From NCBI GenBank assembly GCA_034211275.1, contig JAXHTF010000016.1, positions 1 to 60,802 of the forward strand: 60,802 nt of DNA. Direction: 5' to 3'. Positions 29,601-37,197 of this stretch are shown one piece after another; position 1 is the first letter of the stretch; every line of letters starts with the position of its first letter. The notes under the pieces are model-generated. The model was not told the origin of the DNA. It did not search any database and saw nothing but the letters and a program-made list of their open reading frames with translations. The DNA is from Acidobacteriota bacterium (GTDB lineage Bacteria > Acidobacteriota > Thermoanaerobaculia > Multivoradales > JAHZIX01). The translations under genes were made by a program, and so were the position numbers.

Positions 29601-29972
29601 CTCTACCGGCGGAGCACCGGCAGCGTCGAGGAGATCCTGCTGCCGGCGCTGCCCCTGGGAGGCAACCTGGTGGCTCCCTACCCTTCGCGGGCGGTGAGCT
29701 TCGAGCCGGGGGATACGCTGGTGGTGATCTCCGACGGCCTGCCGGAGCGGCGCAACGGGCTGGACGAATGCCTTGGTTACCGCATGGTGGAAGAATGTCT
29801 GGCGCGCCACGGCAGCGGCAGCGCCCGGCAGGTGCTGGGCGAGCTGGTCCAGCTGGGGGAAGAATGGTCCGGCGGCCAACCGCCCCAGGACGACATCACC
29901 ATCCTGGTCATCCGGCGGCCGGACCTGGGGTCGGGCAGTCGTCCACAGAGCTCCGGGGGAGGCAGTGCGTAG
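26616..29972 (+). CDS. Propeller sensor with SpoIIE-type phosphatase
   Basis: 1118-residue membrane sensor. After a signal/anchor (AAVIWCAAWLFTSPASAAG) I count 14 blade motifs of the Reg_prop type, e.g. LWLGTREGLNRYD, LWVSTIEGGLDVFD, LWIGTYGGGLGRR, LWVGTQSGGLSRLD and LFFGGVYGFHSF, enough for two seven-bladed propellers (residues about 45-710). A Y_Y_Y domain follows (YSYRLKGFDREWIDGG near 770), then one transmembrane helix (near 830-850) and a short coiled linker. The C-terminal PP2C/SpoIIE phosphatase (from about 880) has the metal motifs EVGGDYYDFF, GDATGHGISAGM, SDGLPERRN and DDITILVI. Such proteins usually end in a histidine kinase; here the output should be dephosphorylation of an anti-sigma antagonist. 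No such antagonist gene is nearby. The start is GTG. Confidence 0.92.
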   Translation: MLTLLRPSSASSSNGSAARAVTAAVIWCAAWLFTSPASAAGPPVVTFQVLDTHRGLSHDSVTAITQDRQGFLWLGTREGLNRYDGQRIRSFLHDPEDESSLSGSHVTALQAAADGRLWVSTIEGGLDVFDPDTETFSPYPLGAPPGEPRGAAQPGGEDGPPQISSLLEDRQGRLWVGTDQGLWCQEPASGRWTVFRHAEADPASLSHDRVMSLHEDADGTLWIGTYGGGLGRRAAEDEGFRTYRHDPEDPKSLSSDLVQTVYRDSRGTLWVGTAGAGLNRLQPDESTDDGATFEHWRHDPEDPKSLSNDYIHGLQEDESGHLWIATYGGGLERRGVGGELITFQHNPRNPVDPSSLPENFLATLFRDRSGTFWVGTDEGGAVSFHRNRDRFTHHFNDLVGPAGLSHNTVWSFYQQSDGTLWIGTSNGLNRLDPESYGFTRVEGPDIDDAHMVRSLLGDAPEGSEEVTRLWFGTLADGVQQLDVTSRSLEAEPVLRSQRVRALLGDGSGGLWVGTQGGGLLHLPRNGDPVLAYGHAPENPRSLSHNIVTSLARDPRSGALWVGTQSGGLSRLDPSTGQFQQFTHDPEDPVSLSSDEVHHLLTDSLDRLWISTGRGLDQWSAEGQAIEHYGQAEGLPEGAVFCAQEDSQGRLWMSTESGISRLDPSTGKVRSFDAREDLHNNRFLGGSCYRGPTGTLFFGGVYGFHSFQPGEIRDNPQVPSVAITSVRVFNEPVPRDQLPPSARRLRLSHRENFLTFEMAALHYADPRRNQYSYRLKGFDREWIDGGNEPQAAYSNLPPGRYLFQVRGSNNDGLWNLEGAELPLTIAPPVWGSWWAYGLYAALGVGALLLLLRAQGQRVRRRSEDLRKTEELERARALQLSMLPKQPPRRPDLDIAVHMQTATEVGGDYYDFFPQEDGSLFVAYGDATGHGISAGMMVSMTKIALRSLDVREPARILDRLSRILREIHPSGLRMALGLARLGPGEIEIASAAMPPALLYRRSTGSVEEILLPALPLGGNLVAPYPSRAVSFEPGDTLVVISDGLPERRNGLDECLGYRMVEECLARHGSGSARQVLGELVQLGEEWSGGQPPQDDITILVIRRPDLGSGSRPQSSGGGSA

Positions 29973-30075
29973 ATCTGCCCACATGGATACCCTCTCGGAC
30001 GGAACGTTCGGACGGAATGAACCCCAGCCGAGCAAGGTTTTGATTGAAGGGAATTAAAGGGAATCTGCATCGCCC

Positions 30076-31254
30076 ATGACACGCAACCGCAGCACCTCAC
30101 TCGGGCCAGAGCCGCCAGCGGCTCGCGGGGGATTCTTGCGGCCGCGCCCCGGGCTTCTCGCCGCTTTCCTCACCCTCCTCCTCTCCCTCACCGCCTGCGG
30201 CAGTCTGGGGCCTCAACATCTCGCCAGCGCCGCCGCCCGGGAAGCCATCGCCGCCCGAGGCCTGGATCCCGATGAAGTGCTGGTGCCCTTCCAGCTGACC
30301 GAGGAAATGGAGCAGTGGGCGCGGGAGGCGGTGCCCAAGAATCTGCCCAAGGCCGAGCGCTCCCAACGACTGCTGGAGGCGCTGGTCCAGCTCGAAGGAT
30401 TGAATCTGCAATACCGCAGTGACTTCACCGGCACCGCCGAAGAAGTCTTCGAGACCCGCCAGGCCAACTGTCTCTCCTTCACCCACCTCTTCGTGGCCAT
30501 GGCCCGATCCCTTCACCTCGACGCCTATTTTCTCTTCGTCCAGGACATCCAATCCTTCTTCCAGGAAGGGGATCTGGTGATCAACGCCAGTCACGTCACC
30601 GCCGCCACCGGGCCGCAGCAGGATCCTCAAATCCTCGAGTTCACGGACCGCACCGACGTCGAATACCGCAGGTTCCACCACATCTCGGACCTGCGGGCTG
30701 TTGCCCTCTTCTACTCCAACCGTGGTGCCGAGCTGCTTCGGAAAGGGCAGCCCGGAGGCGCGCTGCAGTGGTTGGAGACGGCGGTCCAGCTGGATCCTGC
30801 CCTCGCCGACGGCTGGGTCAACCTCGGCGTCGTGCGCCGCCGGCTGGGCGATTTGGAGGGAGCGGAAACCGCCTATCAGCGGGCGCTGCAAGAAGATGCC
30901 GGCACCAGCGCCGCCTATCACAACCTGGCGGCGCTCTATCGCCACCTGGGCAAGGAAGAGATGGTGGAAGAGCTCCTCACCCTGGCTGACGAAAGCGGCA
31001 ACCGCAATCCCTTCACCTACCTGCGCCTGGGGGATATCAATCTGCGCCAGGGAGAGCTGGACGCCGCCCAACGCTTTTACCGCCGCGCCTCCCAGCTGGA
31101 TCCGGAGCTGGCGGAAGCCTACGCCGCCCTCGGGCAATGGGCGTTGGAGGTCGGCAGGGAGAAAGCGGCCCGCCGCTGGCTGCGACAGGCTCGTCGATTG
31201 GATCCGGAAGATCGGCGAGTGGTCAGTCTCGGGCGGCAGTTGGAGACGCCTTAG
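30076..31254 (+). CDS. Lipoprotein with transglutaminase-like and TPR domains
   Basis: 392 residues. The lipobox LTAC (near residue 40) predicts a lipid-anchored exported protein. Residues about 85-200 resemble a transglutaminase-like cysteine fold: EEVFETRQANCLSFTHLFVAMARSL places the nucleophile-type Cys at the start of a helix, and INASHVTAAT could bring the His. From about 215 four or more TPRs follow (NRGAELLRKGQPGGALQWLE, NLGVVRRRLGDLEGAETAYQ, YHNLAALYRHLGKEEMVEEL, AYAALGQWALEVGREKAARR). I expect a scaffold or peptidase-like role in the envelope; no substrate can be named. It is 103 bases after the propeller sensor and could be on the same transcript. Confidence 0.8.
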   Translation: MTRNRSTSLGPEPPAARGGFLRPRPGLLAAFLTLLLSLTACGSLGPQHLASAAAREAIAARGLDPDEVLVPFQLTEEMEQWAREAVPKNLPKAERSQRLLEALVQLEGLNLQYRSDFTGTAEEVFETRQANCLSFTHLFVAMARSLHLDAYFLFVQDIQSFFQEGDLVINASHVTAATGPQQDPQILEFTDRTDVEYRRFHHISDLRAVALFYSNRGAELLRKGQPGGALQWLETAVQLDPALADGWVNLGVVRRRLGDLEGAETAYQRALQEDAGTSAAYHNLAALYRHLGKEEMVEELLTLADESGNRNPFTYLRLGDINLRQGELDAAQRFYRRASQLDPELAEAYAALGQWALEVGREKAARRWLRQARRLDPEDRRVVSLGRQLETP

Positions 31255-31258
31255 CGCA

Positions 31259-32209
31259 TCAGGCCCGATCGGCCGGAAACGCAAGCACCTCCTGCAACGA
31301 GCTCGCCCCGGCGGCGAGCATCACCAATCGGTCCACTCCCAGGGCGACCCCGGCGCAGGGGGGCAGCCCCGCCTCCAGCGCCGCCAGCAAGCGCTCGTCC
31401 ACCGGCACCGGGGGTAGACCCGCCTCGGCCCGGCGGTCCAGATCGCGCTCGAAGCGCCGCCGCTGCTCCGCCGGGTCGAGAAGCTCGTGGTAGCCGTTGG
31501 CCAGCTCCACGCCCTCGACATAGGCCTCGAACCGTTCCGCCACCGCGTCCTCCCCCTGCCCCCGGACCCGCGCCAGCGCCGCCTGATCCGGCGGATAGTC
31601 GTAGAGCAGGGTCGGCCGGCGGCGCCCCAACTGCGGCTCCACCACCAGGCTCAGGAGCAGGTCGAGCCAGCCGCCGCGGTCGTCGGCGTCGAGACCGGAG
31701 ACCTCGCCGAGACCCAGCTCCTGCGCTCGCCGCCGCAGCTCCTGCGCCGAGGCGGTCCAGGGATCGACCCCGGCATGCTCGCGCACCGCCTCGCGGTAGG
31801 TTTGGCGCTCCGCCGGCGGCACGCTGAGGATCCGGCTGAGCAGCGCCGCCACCTCGTCCATCAGCCGGTGGTGATCCCACCCCGGCCGGTACCATTCGAG
31901 GAGAGTGAATTCAGGATTGTGACGGCGGCCTTGCTCGCCGTCGCGAAAGGCCTTGGAGATCTGGTAGATGGGACCGCTGCCGGCGGCCAGCAGCCGCTTC
32001 ATGGCGTATTCCGGGGAGGTTTGCAGATAGCCCCGGCGGCCACCGACGGTGGCGACGATGCTTTGAATGTGCAGATCGGAGGCGGTGGCGGCGCCGAGCA
32101 GGGGGGTCTCCACTTCGAGCACCCCCGCCTCGGCGAAGAAGGCCCGAATCTCGGCCAAGACCTCGGCCCGCCGGCGCAGGGCTTCCAGGCCGGCGGTGGG
32201 CCGCCACAA
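31259..32209 (-). CDS. epmA: EF-P lysine beta-lysyltransferase (EpmA/PoxA/GenX)
   Basis: Attaches (R)-beta-lysine to a conserved lysine of EF-P. 316 residues, a LysRS catalytic core without the anticodon domain: motif 1 region FFAEAGVLEVETPLLGAATA, motif 2 AFRDGEQGRRHNPEF, and motif 3 GVALGVDRLVML near the end, with ELANGYHELLDPAEQ typical for the family. The start is TTG at 32209: an AAGGAG at 32222-32217 overlaps the last codons of efp and stands 7 nt before it. It follows efp after 4 bases, so the two are translationally coupled. Confidence 0.95.
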   Translation of the reverse strand: MWRPTAGLEALRRRAEVLAEIRAFFAEAGVLEVETPLLGAATASDLHIQSIVATVGGRRGYLQTSPEYAMKRLLAAGSGPIYQISKAFRDGEQGRRHNPEFTLLEWYRPGWDHHRLMDEVAALLSRILSVPPAERQTYREAVREHAGVDPWTASAQELRRRAQELGLGEVSGLDADDRGGWLDLLLSLVVEPQLGRRRPTLLYDYPPDQAALARVRGQGEDAVAERFEAYVEGVELANGYHELLDPAEQRRRFERDLDRRAEAGLPPVPVDERLLAALEAGLPPCAGVALGVDRLVMLAAGASSLQEVLAFPADRA

Positions 32210-32213
32210 GGTG

Positions 32214-32780
32214 CTACTCCTTGGCGCGGGAGACGTATTCGCCGGAGCGGGTGTCGACTTTGATCACCTCTTCTTCTTGGATGAAGAGCGGTACCCGCAC
32301 CACGGCACCGGTCTCCAGAGTCGCGGGCTTGCTGCCGCCGGAGGAGGTGTCGCCCTTGAGGCCGGGGTCGGTCTGGGTCACCTTGAGGGTCACGAAGTTG
32401 GGGGCGGTGACGGAGAGGGGATGACCGTTGTAGAGGGTCACGGTGCACATATCCTCTTCTTTGATCCAGTTCACCGTGTCGCCCATGGCATTGGCGTTGG
32501 CCTGGTGCTGGACGAACGTGTCGGGGACCATGAAGTGCCAGAACTCCCCGTCGGTGTAGAGGTACTGCATATCCGTTTCCATCACGTCCGCTTCGTCGAA
32601 GCCCTCACCGGATTTGAGGGTCTTCTCGAGCACTCTGCCGGTGGAGAGGTTGCGCAGCTTGACGCGGACGAAGGCCTGCCCCTTGCCGGGTTTGACGAAC
32701 TCGGTGTCGATGATGGTGCAGGGGTCGCCGTCGAGCATGACCTTCAGGCCGCTCTTCAATTGGTTGGTGCTATAAGCCAT
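32214..32780 (-). CDS. efp: Elongation factor P
   Basis: Rescues ribosomes stalled at consecutive prolines. 188 residues, the standard length, with KOW-like domain 1 ([20 protein letters not shown]), the modification loop [10 protein letters not shown] with the acceptor lysine at residue 33, and the two OB domains ([46 protein letters not shown]). I chose ATG 32780 because GAGGAAA precedes it directly; the longer frame to 32876 overlaps the divergent epmB start. The loop is of the type modified by EpmA/EpmB, both encoded beside it. Confidence 0.97.
   Translation of the reverse strand: MAYSTNQLKSGLKVMLDGDPCTIIDTEFVKPGKGQAFVRVKLRNLSTGRVLEKTLKSGEGFDEADVMETDMQYLYTDGEFWHFMVPDTFVQHQANANAMGDTVNWIKEEDMCTVTLYNGHPLSVTAPNFVTLKVTQTDPGLKGDTSSGGSKPATLETGAVVRVPLFIQEEEVIKVDTRSGEYVSRAKE
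32217..32222 (-). promoter_or_regulatory. Ribosome binding site of epmA inside the efp end
   Basis: AAGGAG, read on the minus strand, covers the last sense codons of efp just before its TAG and lies 7 nt before the TTG of epmA. It supports the TTG start and coupling of the two genes. Confidence 0.7.
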
Positions 32781-32859
32781 AGTTTCCTCGGAGCTGGGTC
32801 GCAATATGGTTGAATGCTTGGAATCTTCGGTCACTGAGCCATTGAGGACCGGGTCACCC

Positions 32860-33960
32860 ATGATAGTACGAAGCACTCCAGCCTGGCAGCAAGCGCTGAC
32901 TCAGGCCATCTCCGATCCCCTCGAGCTCCTGGAGCTGCTGCAGCTCTCCCCCGCCGCTCTCGGCGTTCCCGAGGACGCGGCGGCGGCGCGGCGCCAGTTT
33001 CCCCTGCGAGTGCCTCGCGGATTCGCCGCCCGCATGCGCCCCGGCGACCCCGCCGACCCGCTGCTGCGCCAGGTCTTGCCGGTGGACCGGGAAGCGCAGC
33101 CGGCACCGGGATTCTCCACCGATCCGCTGGCGGAGAGCGAGTCCCACCCCACCCCGGGGCTGCTGCACAAATACCGCGGCCGGGCCTTGCTGGTGGTCAC
33201 CGGCGCCTGCGCCGTCCACTGCCGCTACTGCTTCCGCCGCCACTTCCCCTACGCCGAGAGCAGCGGCCGCGGCACTTGGGACCAAGCGCTGGAGCATCTG
33301 GCGGCGGATTCGAGCCTGGTGGAGGTGATCCTCAGCGGCGGCGACCCCCTGTCGGTGAGCGACGGCCAGCTGGCGGAGCTGGTCCAGCGCCTCACCGCCA
33401 TCCCCCATCTGCGCCGTCTGCGGATCCACAGCCGGCTGCCGGTGGTGCTGCCGGAGCGCATCGACCACCAGCTGCTGGAGTGGCTGGCGGGCTCGCGGCT
33501 ACGGCCGGTGCTGGTGATCCACGCCAACCACCCGCGGGAGATCGACGATGCGGTGGTGGAAGCCTTGGAGAGGCTGCGCCGGGCGGGGGTCACGCTGCTC
33601 AACCAGGCGGTGCTGCTGCGCGGCGTCAACGACGATGTGGCGGTGCTGGAGGAGCTCAGCGAAGTGCTCTTCGCCGCCGGGGTGCTGCCCTACTATCTGC
33701 ACCTGCTGGACCGGGTGGACGGCGCCGCTCACTTCGAAGTTCCGGAGCCCGAAGCCCGGCGCCTCGCCGCCGGCCTCACCCGCCGCTTGCCGGGCTACTT
33801 GGTGCCGCGATTGGTGCGAGAGGTCGCCGGTGCCGAAGCGAAGGTACCGGTGGACCTCCAGCGGGAATTGAGGGGGCGTGAAACAATGATCTCAGCGCCC
33901 GGCGCCACCCGCGCAAGGCCCGCGGATGAGAAGCATCGCAGACCGAGATTCGACGTTTGA
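32860..33960 (+). CDS. epmB: Lysine 2,3-aminomutase for EF-P (EpmB-like radical SAM)
   Basis: Converts L-lysine to (R)-beta-lysine, the group EpmA places on EF-P. The radical SAM cluster motif CAVHCRYC is intact in [19 protein letters not shown], followed by [41 protein letters not shown] and [16 protein letters not shown], all family signatures. About 366 residues, including an extra 30-residue basic tail after [11 protein letters not shown]. Start at 32860: the protein begins [13 protein letters not shown] as in homologues; GAGG lies 12 nt before, which is far. It is divergent from efp-epmA and 39 bases before the deoxyhypusine-synthase-like gene. Confidence 0.93.
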   Translation: MIVRSTPAWQQALTQAISDPLELLELLQLSPAALGVPEDAAAARRQFPLRVPRGFAARMRPGDPADPLLRQVLPVDREAQPAPGFSTDPLAESESHPTPGLLHKYRGRALLVVTGACAVHCRYCFRRHFPYAESSGRGTWDQALEHLAADSSLVEVILSGGDPLSVSDGQLAELVQRLTAIPHLRRLRIHSRLPVVLPERIDHQLLEWLAGSRLRPVLVIHANHPREIDDAVVEALERLRRAGVTLLNQAVLLRGVNDDVAVLEELSEVLFAAGVLPYYLHLLDRVDGAAHFEVPEPEARRLAAGLTRRLPGYLVPRLVREVAGAEAKVPVDLQRELRGRETMISAPGATRARPADEKHRRPRFDV

Positions 33961-33999
33961 AGTCTGGCGAAGGTTGAAGTCAGAGGAAGGGTTCGCAGC

Positions 34000-34974
34000 A
34001 TGGAACGAGGTCCTGTCTCCCGGTTCATCGACCACCACTACCGTCACTTCAACGCCGCGGCGTTGATGGATGCCGCCCGCGCCTACGAAAAGCATTTGGA
34101 GGACGGCGGCTCGATGATGATCACCCTCGCCGGCGCCATGAGCACCGCCGAGCTGGGACTTTCGCTGGCCGAGATGATCCGCCAGGACAAGGTCCAGATC
34201 ATCACCTGCACCGGCGCCAACCTGGAGGAGGACGTGTTCAATCTGGTGGCCCACGATCACTACGTGCGGGTCCCCAACTACCGCGACCTCACCAAGGCCG
34301 ACGAGCAAAAGCTGTTGGAGCGCCAGCTCAATCGGGTCACCGACACCTGCATTCCCGAAGAGGAAGCGATGCGGCGCATCGAGCACACCGTGATCAAGCT
34401 GTGGGAGGACGCGGACAAGGCCGGCGAGCGCTATTTTCCCCACGAGTTCCTCTACCGGCTGCTGCTCTCCGGCGAGCTCGAGAAGCACTACCAGATCGAT
34501 CCCGACAACAGCTGGCTGATGGCGGCGGCGAAGAAAAATCTGCCGATCATCGTGCCGGGCTGGGAGGATTCGACCCTGGGCAATATCTTCGCCGCTCACT
34601 GCATCCAGGGCGACATCGAGAATCCCCACACCGTGCGCACCGGCATCGAGTACATGACGTATTTGGTGGATTGGTACCGCGAGACCGCCGGCGAGCGGCC
34701 GGCGGGCTTCTTCCAGATCGGCGGCGGCATCGCCGGCGACTTCCCCATCTGCGTGGTTCCCCTCATCGAGCAGGATCTGCGCCAGCCGGCGCCCCACTGG
34801 GCCTACTTCTGCCAGATCAGCGACTCCACCACCAGCTACGGCTCCTACTCCGGCGCCGTGCCCAACGAGAAAATCACCTGGGGCAAGCTGACCCCGGAAA
34901 CCCCCAGCTTCATCATCGAATCCGACGCCACCATCGTGGCGCCGCTGATCTTCGCCTGGCTCCTCGGCTGGTAG
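34000..34974 (+). CDS. Deoxyhypusine synthase family protein
   Basis: 324 residues of the DHS family. In archaea and eukaryotes DHS moves the aminobutyl group of spermidine to a lysine of IF5A; bacterial members often make homospermidine or are uncharacterised. NAD-binding features are present (SMMITLAGAMSTAELGLSLAEM, IITCTGANLEEDVFNL, GGGIAGDFPICVVP). The catalytic lysine sits in KITWGKLTPE at residue 296, matching the WGK of human DHS. The SD AGGAAGG precedes the ATG by 9 nt. It lies 39 bases downstream of epmB and probably shares its transcript, next to efp, whose fold is that of IF5A. Whether it modifies a protein or a polyamine cannot be read from the sequence. Confidence 0.9.
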   Translation: MERGPVSRFIDHHYRHFNAAALMDAARAYEKHLEDGGSMMITLAGAMSTAELGLSLAEMIRQDKVQIITCTGANLEEDVFNLVAHDHYVRVPNYRDLTKADEQKLLERQLNRVTDTCIPEEEAMRRIEHTVIKLWEDADKAGERYFPHEFLYRLLLSGELEKHYQIDPDNSWLMAAAKKNLPIIVPGWEDSTLGNIFAAHCIQGDIENPHTVRTGIEYMTYLVDWYRETAGERPAGFFQIGGGIAGDFPICVVPLIEQDLRQPAPHWAYFCQISDSTTSYGSYSGAVPNEKITWGKLTPETPSFIIESDATIVAPLIFAWLLGW

Positions 34975-34984
34975 CTCTCGCCGC

Positions 34985-35902
34985 TCAAACGCCAGCAGGC
35001 TCCTCGACAGGTCCCGCTTCGCCCGCCGACAGGATCGGCGCCAAGAACTCGACCCCCCGGGCGATGATCTCCGGATCCCGGGCGATGCGGTGATGGCCGA
35101 GACCGGGAACGGTCTCCAGCTGCACCCGCGAGCTCTTCCGCACGACCCGCTGCGCCCCTTCGAAGGGCACTTCCGGATCCTCCGGATCGTGGAGCCACAG
35201 AACGGGGCTGGTGACCTCCGCCGCCCGGCGGTGGGCGTCGAATTCGGCCATGGAGAATCCGAAGACTTCCACCACGGCGTCGAGCATGCGGCGGTGCAAG
35301 GACCGGGGCAGGCCCAGCGCGCGACAGAAATAGGCGGTGGCGTCGACACCGCTCTCGGCGCCGGCGAGAATCACCATGCGCTGGGGCTGCAGGTTGTAAA
35401 AACCCAGGAGCTCACCGGCGGTCACCGCCAGGAAACTGGCCAGTCCGCCCACCGAATGGGCCACCAAGGCCGCCGGAGCCCCCACTTCCTCGGCCAGCGC
35501 CATCAACGCCAGAGCGAATCCCCGGGGCGAGGTGATCTTGCCCTCGGACTCGCCGTGGGCCGGGGCATCCGCCGCCGCGACCCGAAACCCCGCCGCCCGC
35601 AGAGGCTCCACCCACACGGCGAGCCGGGCGGCGCGGGACTCCCAGCCGTGAACCAGAATCACCAATGGCGCCTCCTCACCGCGCTCCGGATGGGGCCAGT
35701 GGTAGGCCTGGATGCGCTGGCCCTCGACCTCCAAGGCCAGCCTCTCGGCGGCCTCCATCACCGACTCCACCACGCCCGGAACCTTGCCCCGGAAGCGCGG
35801 TGTGCAGAACATGCGGAAGGCGAAGCGCCCGGCGCGCCGGGGGGCAATGCGACCGAGAATGCGCAGAAATCGCCCGACGGCGAACACGATGAGCTGGTTC
35901 AT
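34985..35902 (-). CDS. Alpha/beta hydrolase
   Basis: 305 residues. Oxyanion region ILVHGWESRAAR, nucleophile elbow AHSVGG with Ser150, acid in WLHDPEDPEVPF, and a terminal His in GLGHHRI, so the triad looks complete. The first 30 residues (LIVFAVGRFLRILGRIAPRRAGRFAFRMF) are amphipathic and may attach it to the membrane. The sequence style is that of serine-aminopeptidase/lysophospholipase hydrolases; the substrate is unknown. Convergent with the DHS-like gene, 10 bases apart. Confidence 0.85.
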   Translation of the reverse strand: MNQLIVFAVGRFLRILGRIAPRRAGRFAFRMFCTPRFRGKVPGVVESVMEAAERLALEVEGQRIQAYHWPHPERGEEAPLVILVHGWESRAARLAVWVEPLRAAGFRVAAADAPAHGESEGKITSPRGFALALMALAEEVGAPAALVAHSVGGLASFLAVTAGELLGFYNLQPQRMVILAGAESGVDATAYFCRALGLPRSLHRRMLDAVVEVFGFSMAEFDAHRRAAEVTSPVLWLHDPEDPEVPFEGAQRVVRKSSRVQLETVPGLGHHRIARDPEIIARGVEFLAPILSAGEAGPVEEPAGV

Positions 35903-35920
35903 GGTGGGAGCACTCCGAGT

Positions 35921-35974
35921 CTTCAGGACGGGGCGAGTCTTCAGGACGGGGCGAATCTTCAGGACAGGATGTTC
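35921..35974. repeat. 18-bp tandem direct repeat upstream of the hydrolase
   Basis: CTTCAGGACGGGGCGAGT occurs at 35921-35938, again with one change at 35939-35956, and a diverged third copy follows at 35957-35974. It lies 19 bases upstream of the hydrolase start, within its likely promoter/leader. Confidence 0.7.
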
Positions 35975-36114
35975 ATAAGGACAGGACGGGATCGCACCGC
36001 AGAGGACGAACGCTCCCAGTGTAAACGCCGGCGAAGGCTCCTTCCAGCATCCACCATCAACCTCCTCGGAGCGCCGGCGGGCGTCCTCAGAGCACCCGCA
36101 AGCCGCTAGCGCGC

Positions 36115-36120
36115 TATCAT
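36115..36120 (+). promoter_or_regulatory. -10 element TATCAT, leaderless geometry
   Basis: TATCAT ends 6 nt before the ATG at 36127 of the ApbE-like gene; no Shine-Dalgarno sequence is visible. Confidence 0.4.
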
Positions 36121-36126
36121 CGATGC

Positions 36127-37197
36127 ATGCCCTATCGCTCTTCCCCCCGATCGAACCCGCATCCGGCCTTTCTTCTCTTGCTGATGGTGATCACCACCGC
36201 CATCGTGTCACCGGCCCTCGCCGGTCCCGCAGCTGGCCCACCGGTGGAGCCGGTGCGCATGGCGGCGGAGGCTTTTGGTCAGGCGATGGAAATCGAAGTC
36301 CGAGGATTGCCCCAAGACCAAGCCCGCACCGCCATCGAAGCAGCGATGGAGGAGATTCTGGAGATCGAGGCCCTGTCGCGGGTGAACGGCGACGCGGAGC
36401 AGGGCATCGCCCGGCTCAACGGTGCGGCCCGCGGCCAGGCGGTGTCCCTGGACCGCCGCATCTTGGCCCTGCTCTCCCGCGCCCGGGACTTCTGCATCTG
36501 GTCCCGCGGCGCCCACGGTCCGTTGGGCGGCCGGCTGTACAGATTGTGGGGCCTCCACGACGACTCCGGGGTCGCCGCCCGGGGACTGCCCCGCGGCTCG
36601 GCGTTGTCGGAGGCGGTGGCCAGCGCCCAATGCAATCGCCTGGCCCTCGACCCCACCGCCGGCACGGCGACCCTGGCGGCGGGGAGCAGTGTCGATCTAT
36701 GGGGCTTCGCCCAAGGGTATGCGGTGGATCGGGCGCTGGCGGTGCTCAGCGACCACGGCTGCGACAATGCCTGGGTGGAGGTGGGATGGGTGCGCCGCGG
36801 AATCGGCGACGGCCCCGGCGGCTATGGCTGGCGGCTGACCCTGCCGGTGGTGGAAGGCTACACCCAGCCGCTGGACGAGGTGTGGATCCGCGACCGCGCC
36901 ATCGCCCTCACCCGCGCCGACGAGGAGCCGCTGATCATCGGCGGCGATCTCTACCCGCCGTTCATCGACCAGAACTCCGGCCAACCCGCCGAGGGTGTGC
37001 AGGCGGTGATCGCCTCCAGCGAGCTGGCGGTGGACGCCCAAGGCCTCGCCACCGCCATGATGATCCTCGGCAACCGCCGCGGCCAAGCGCTCTTAGGCGG
37101 TCTGCGCCCCCTCCCCTCGGTCCTCTGGATGCTCGGCGACGGCACCGGCTCCCCCCTGCTGGCGGCCTACCAATGGTCGAAGCTCAAGACCCGCTGA
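36127..37197 (+). CDS. ApbE-like FAD:protein FMN transferase, diverged
   Basis: 356 residues with a signal peptide (AFLLLLMVITTAIVSPALA). ApbE enzymes attach FMN to Thr or Ser of exported redox proteins. Family features seen: AFGQAMEIEVRG (usual 'mGT...'), EILEIEALSRVNGDAEQGIARLN, AVDLWG-type motif SVDLWGFAQGYAVDRAL, and the metal/FAD-binding end AVDAQGLATAMMILG. The usual 'N.GGD' motif after the KGYAVD helix is replaced by VEVGWVRRG, and the KGYA lysine is Gln. These changes make activity uncertain. The last 14 bases overlap the anti-sigma gene on the other strand. No flavoprotein target is nearby. Confidence 0.75.
   Translation: MPYRSSPRSNPHPAFLLLLMVITTAIVSPALAGPAAGPPVEPVRMAAEAFGQAMEIEVRGLPQDQARTAIEAAMEEILEIEALSRVNGDAEQGIARLNGAARGQAVSLDRRILALLSRARDFCIWSRGAHGPLGGRLYRLWGLHDDSGVAARGLPRGSALSEAVASAQCNRLALDPTAGTATLAAGSSVDLWGFAQGYAVDRALAVLSDHGCDNAWVEVGWVRRGIGDGPGGYGWRLTLPVVEGYTQPLDEVWIRDRAIALTRADEEPLIIGGDLYPPFIDQNSGQPAEGVQAVIASSELAVDAQGLATAMMILGNRRGQALLGGLRPLPSVLWMLGDGTGSPLLAAYQWSKLKTR

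Noticed and set aside
31259-32209. Possible lysyl-tRNA synthetase
   Set aside because: Lacks the N-terminal anticodon-binding domain, is only 316 residues and is coupled to efp; EpmA fits.
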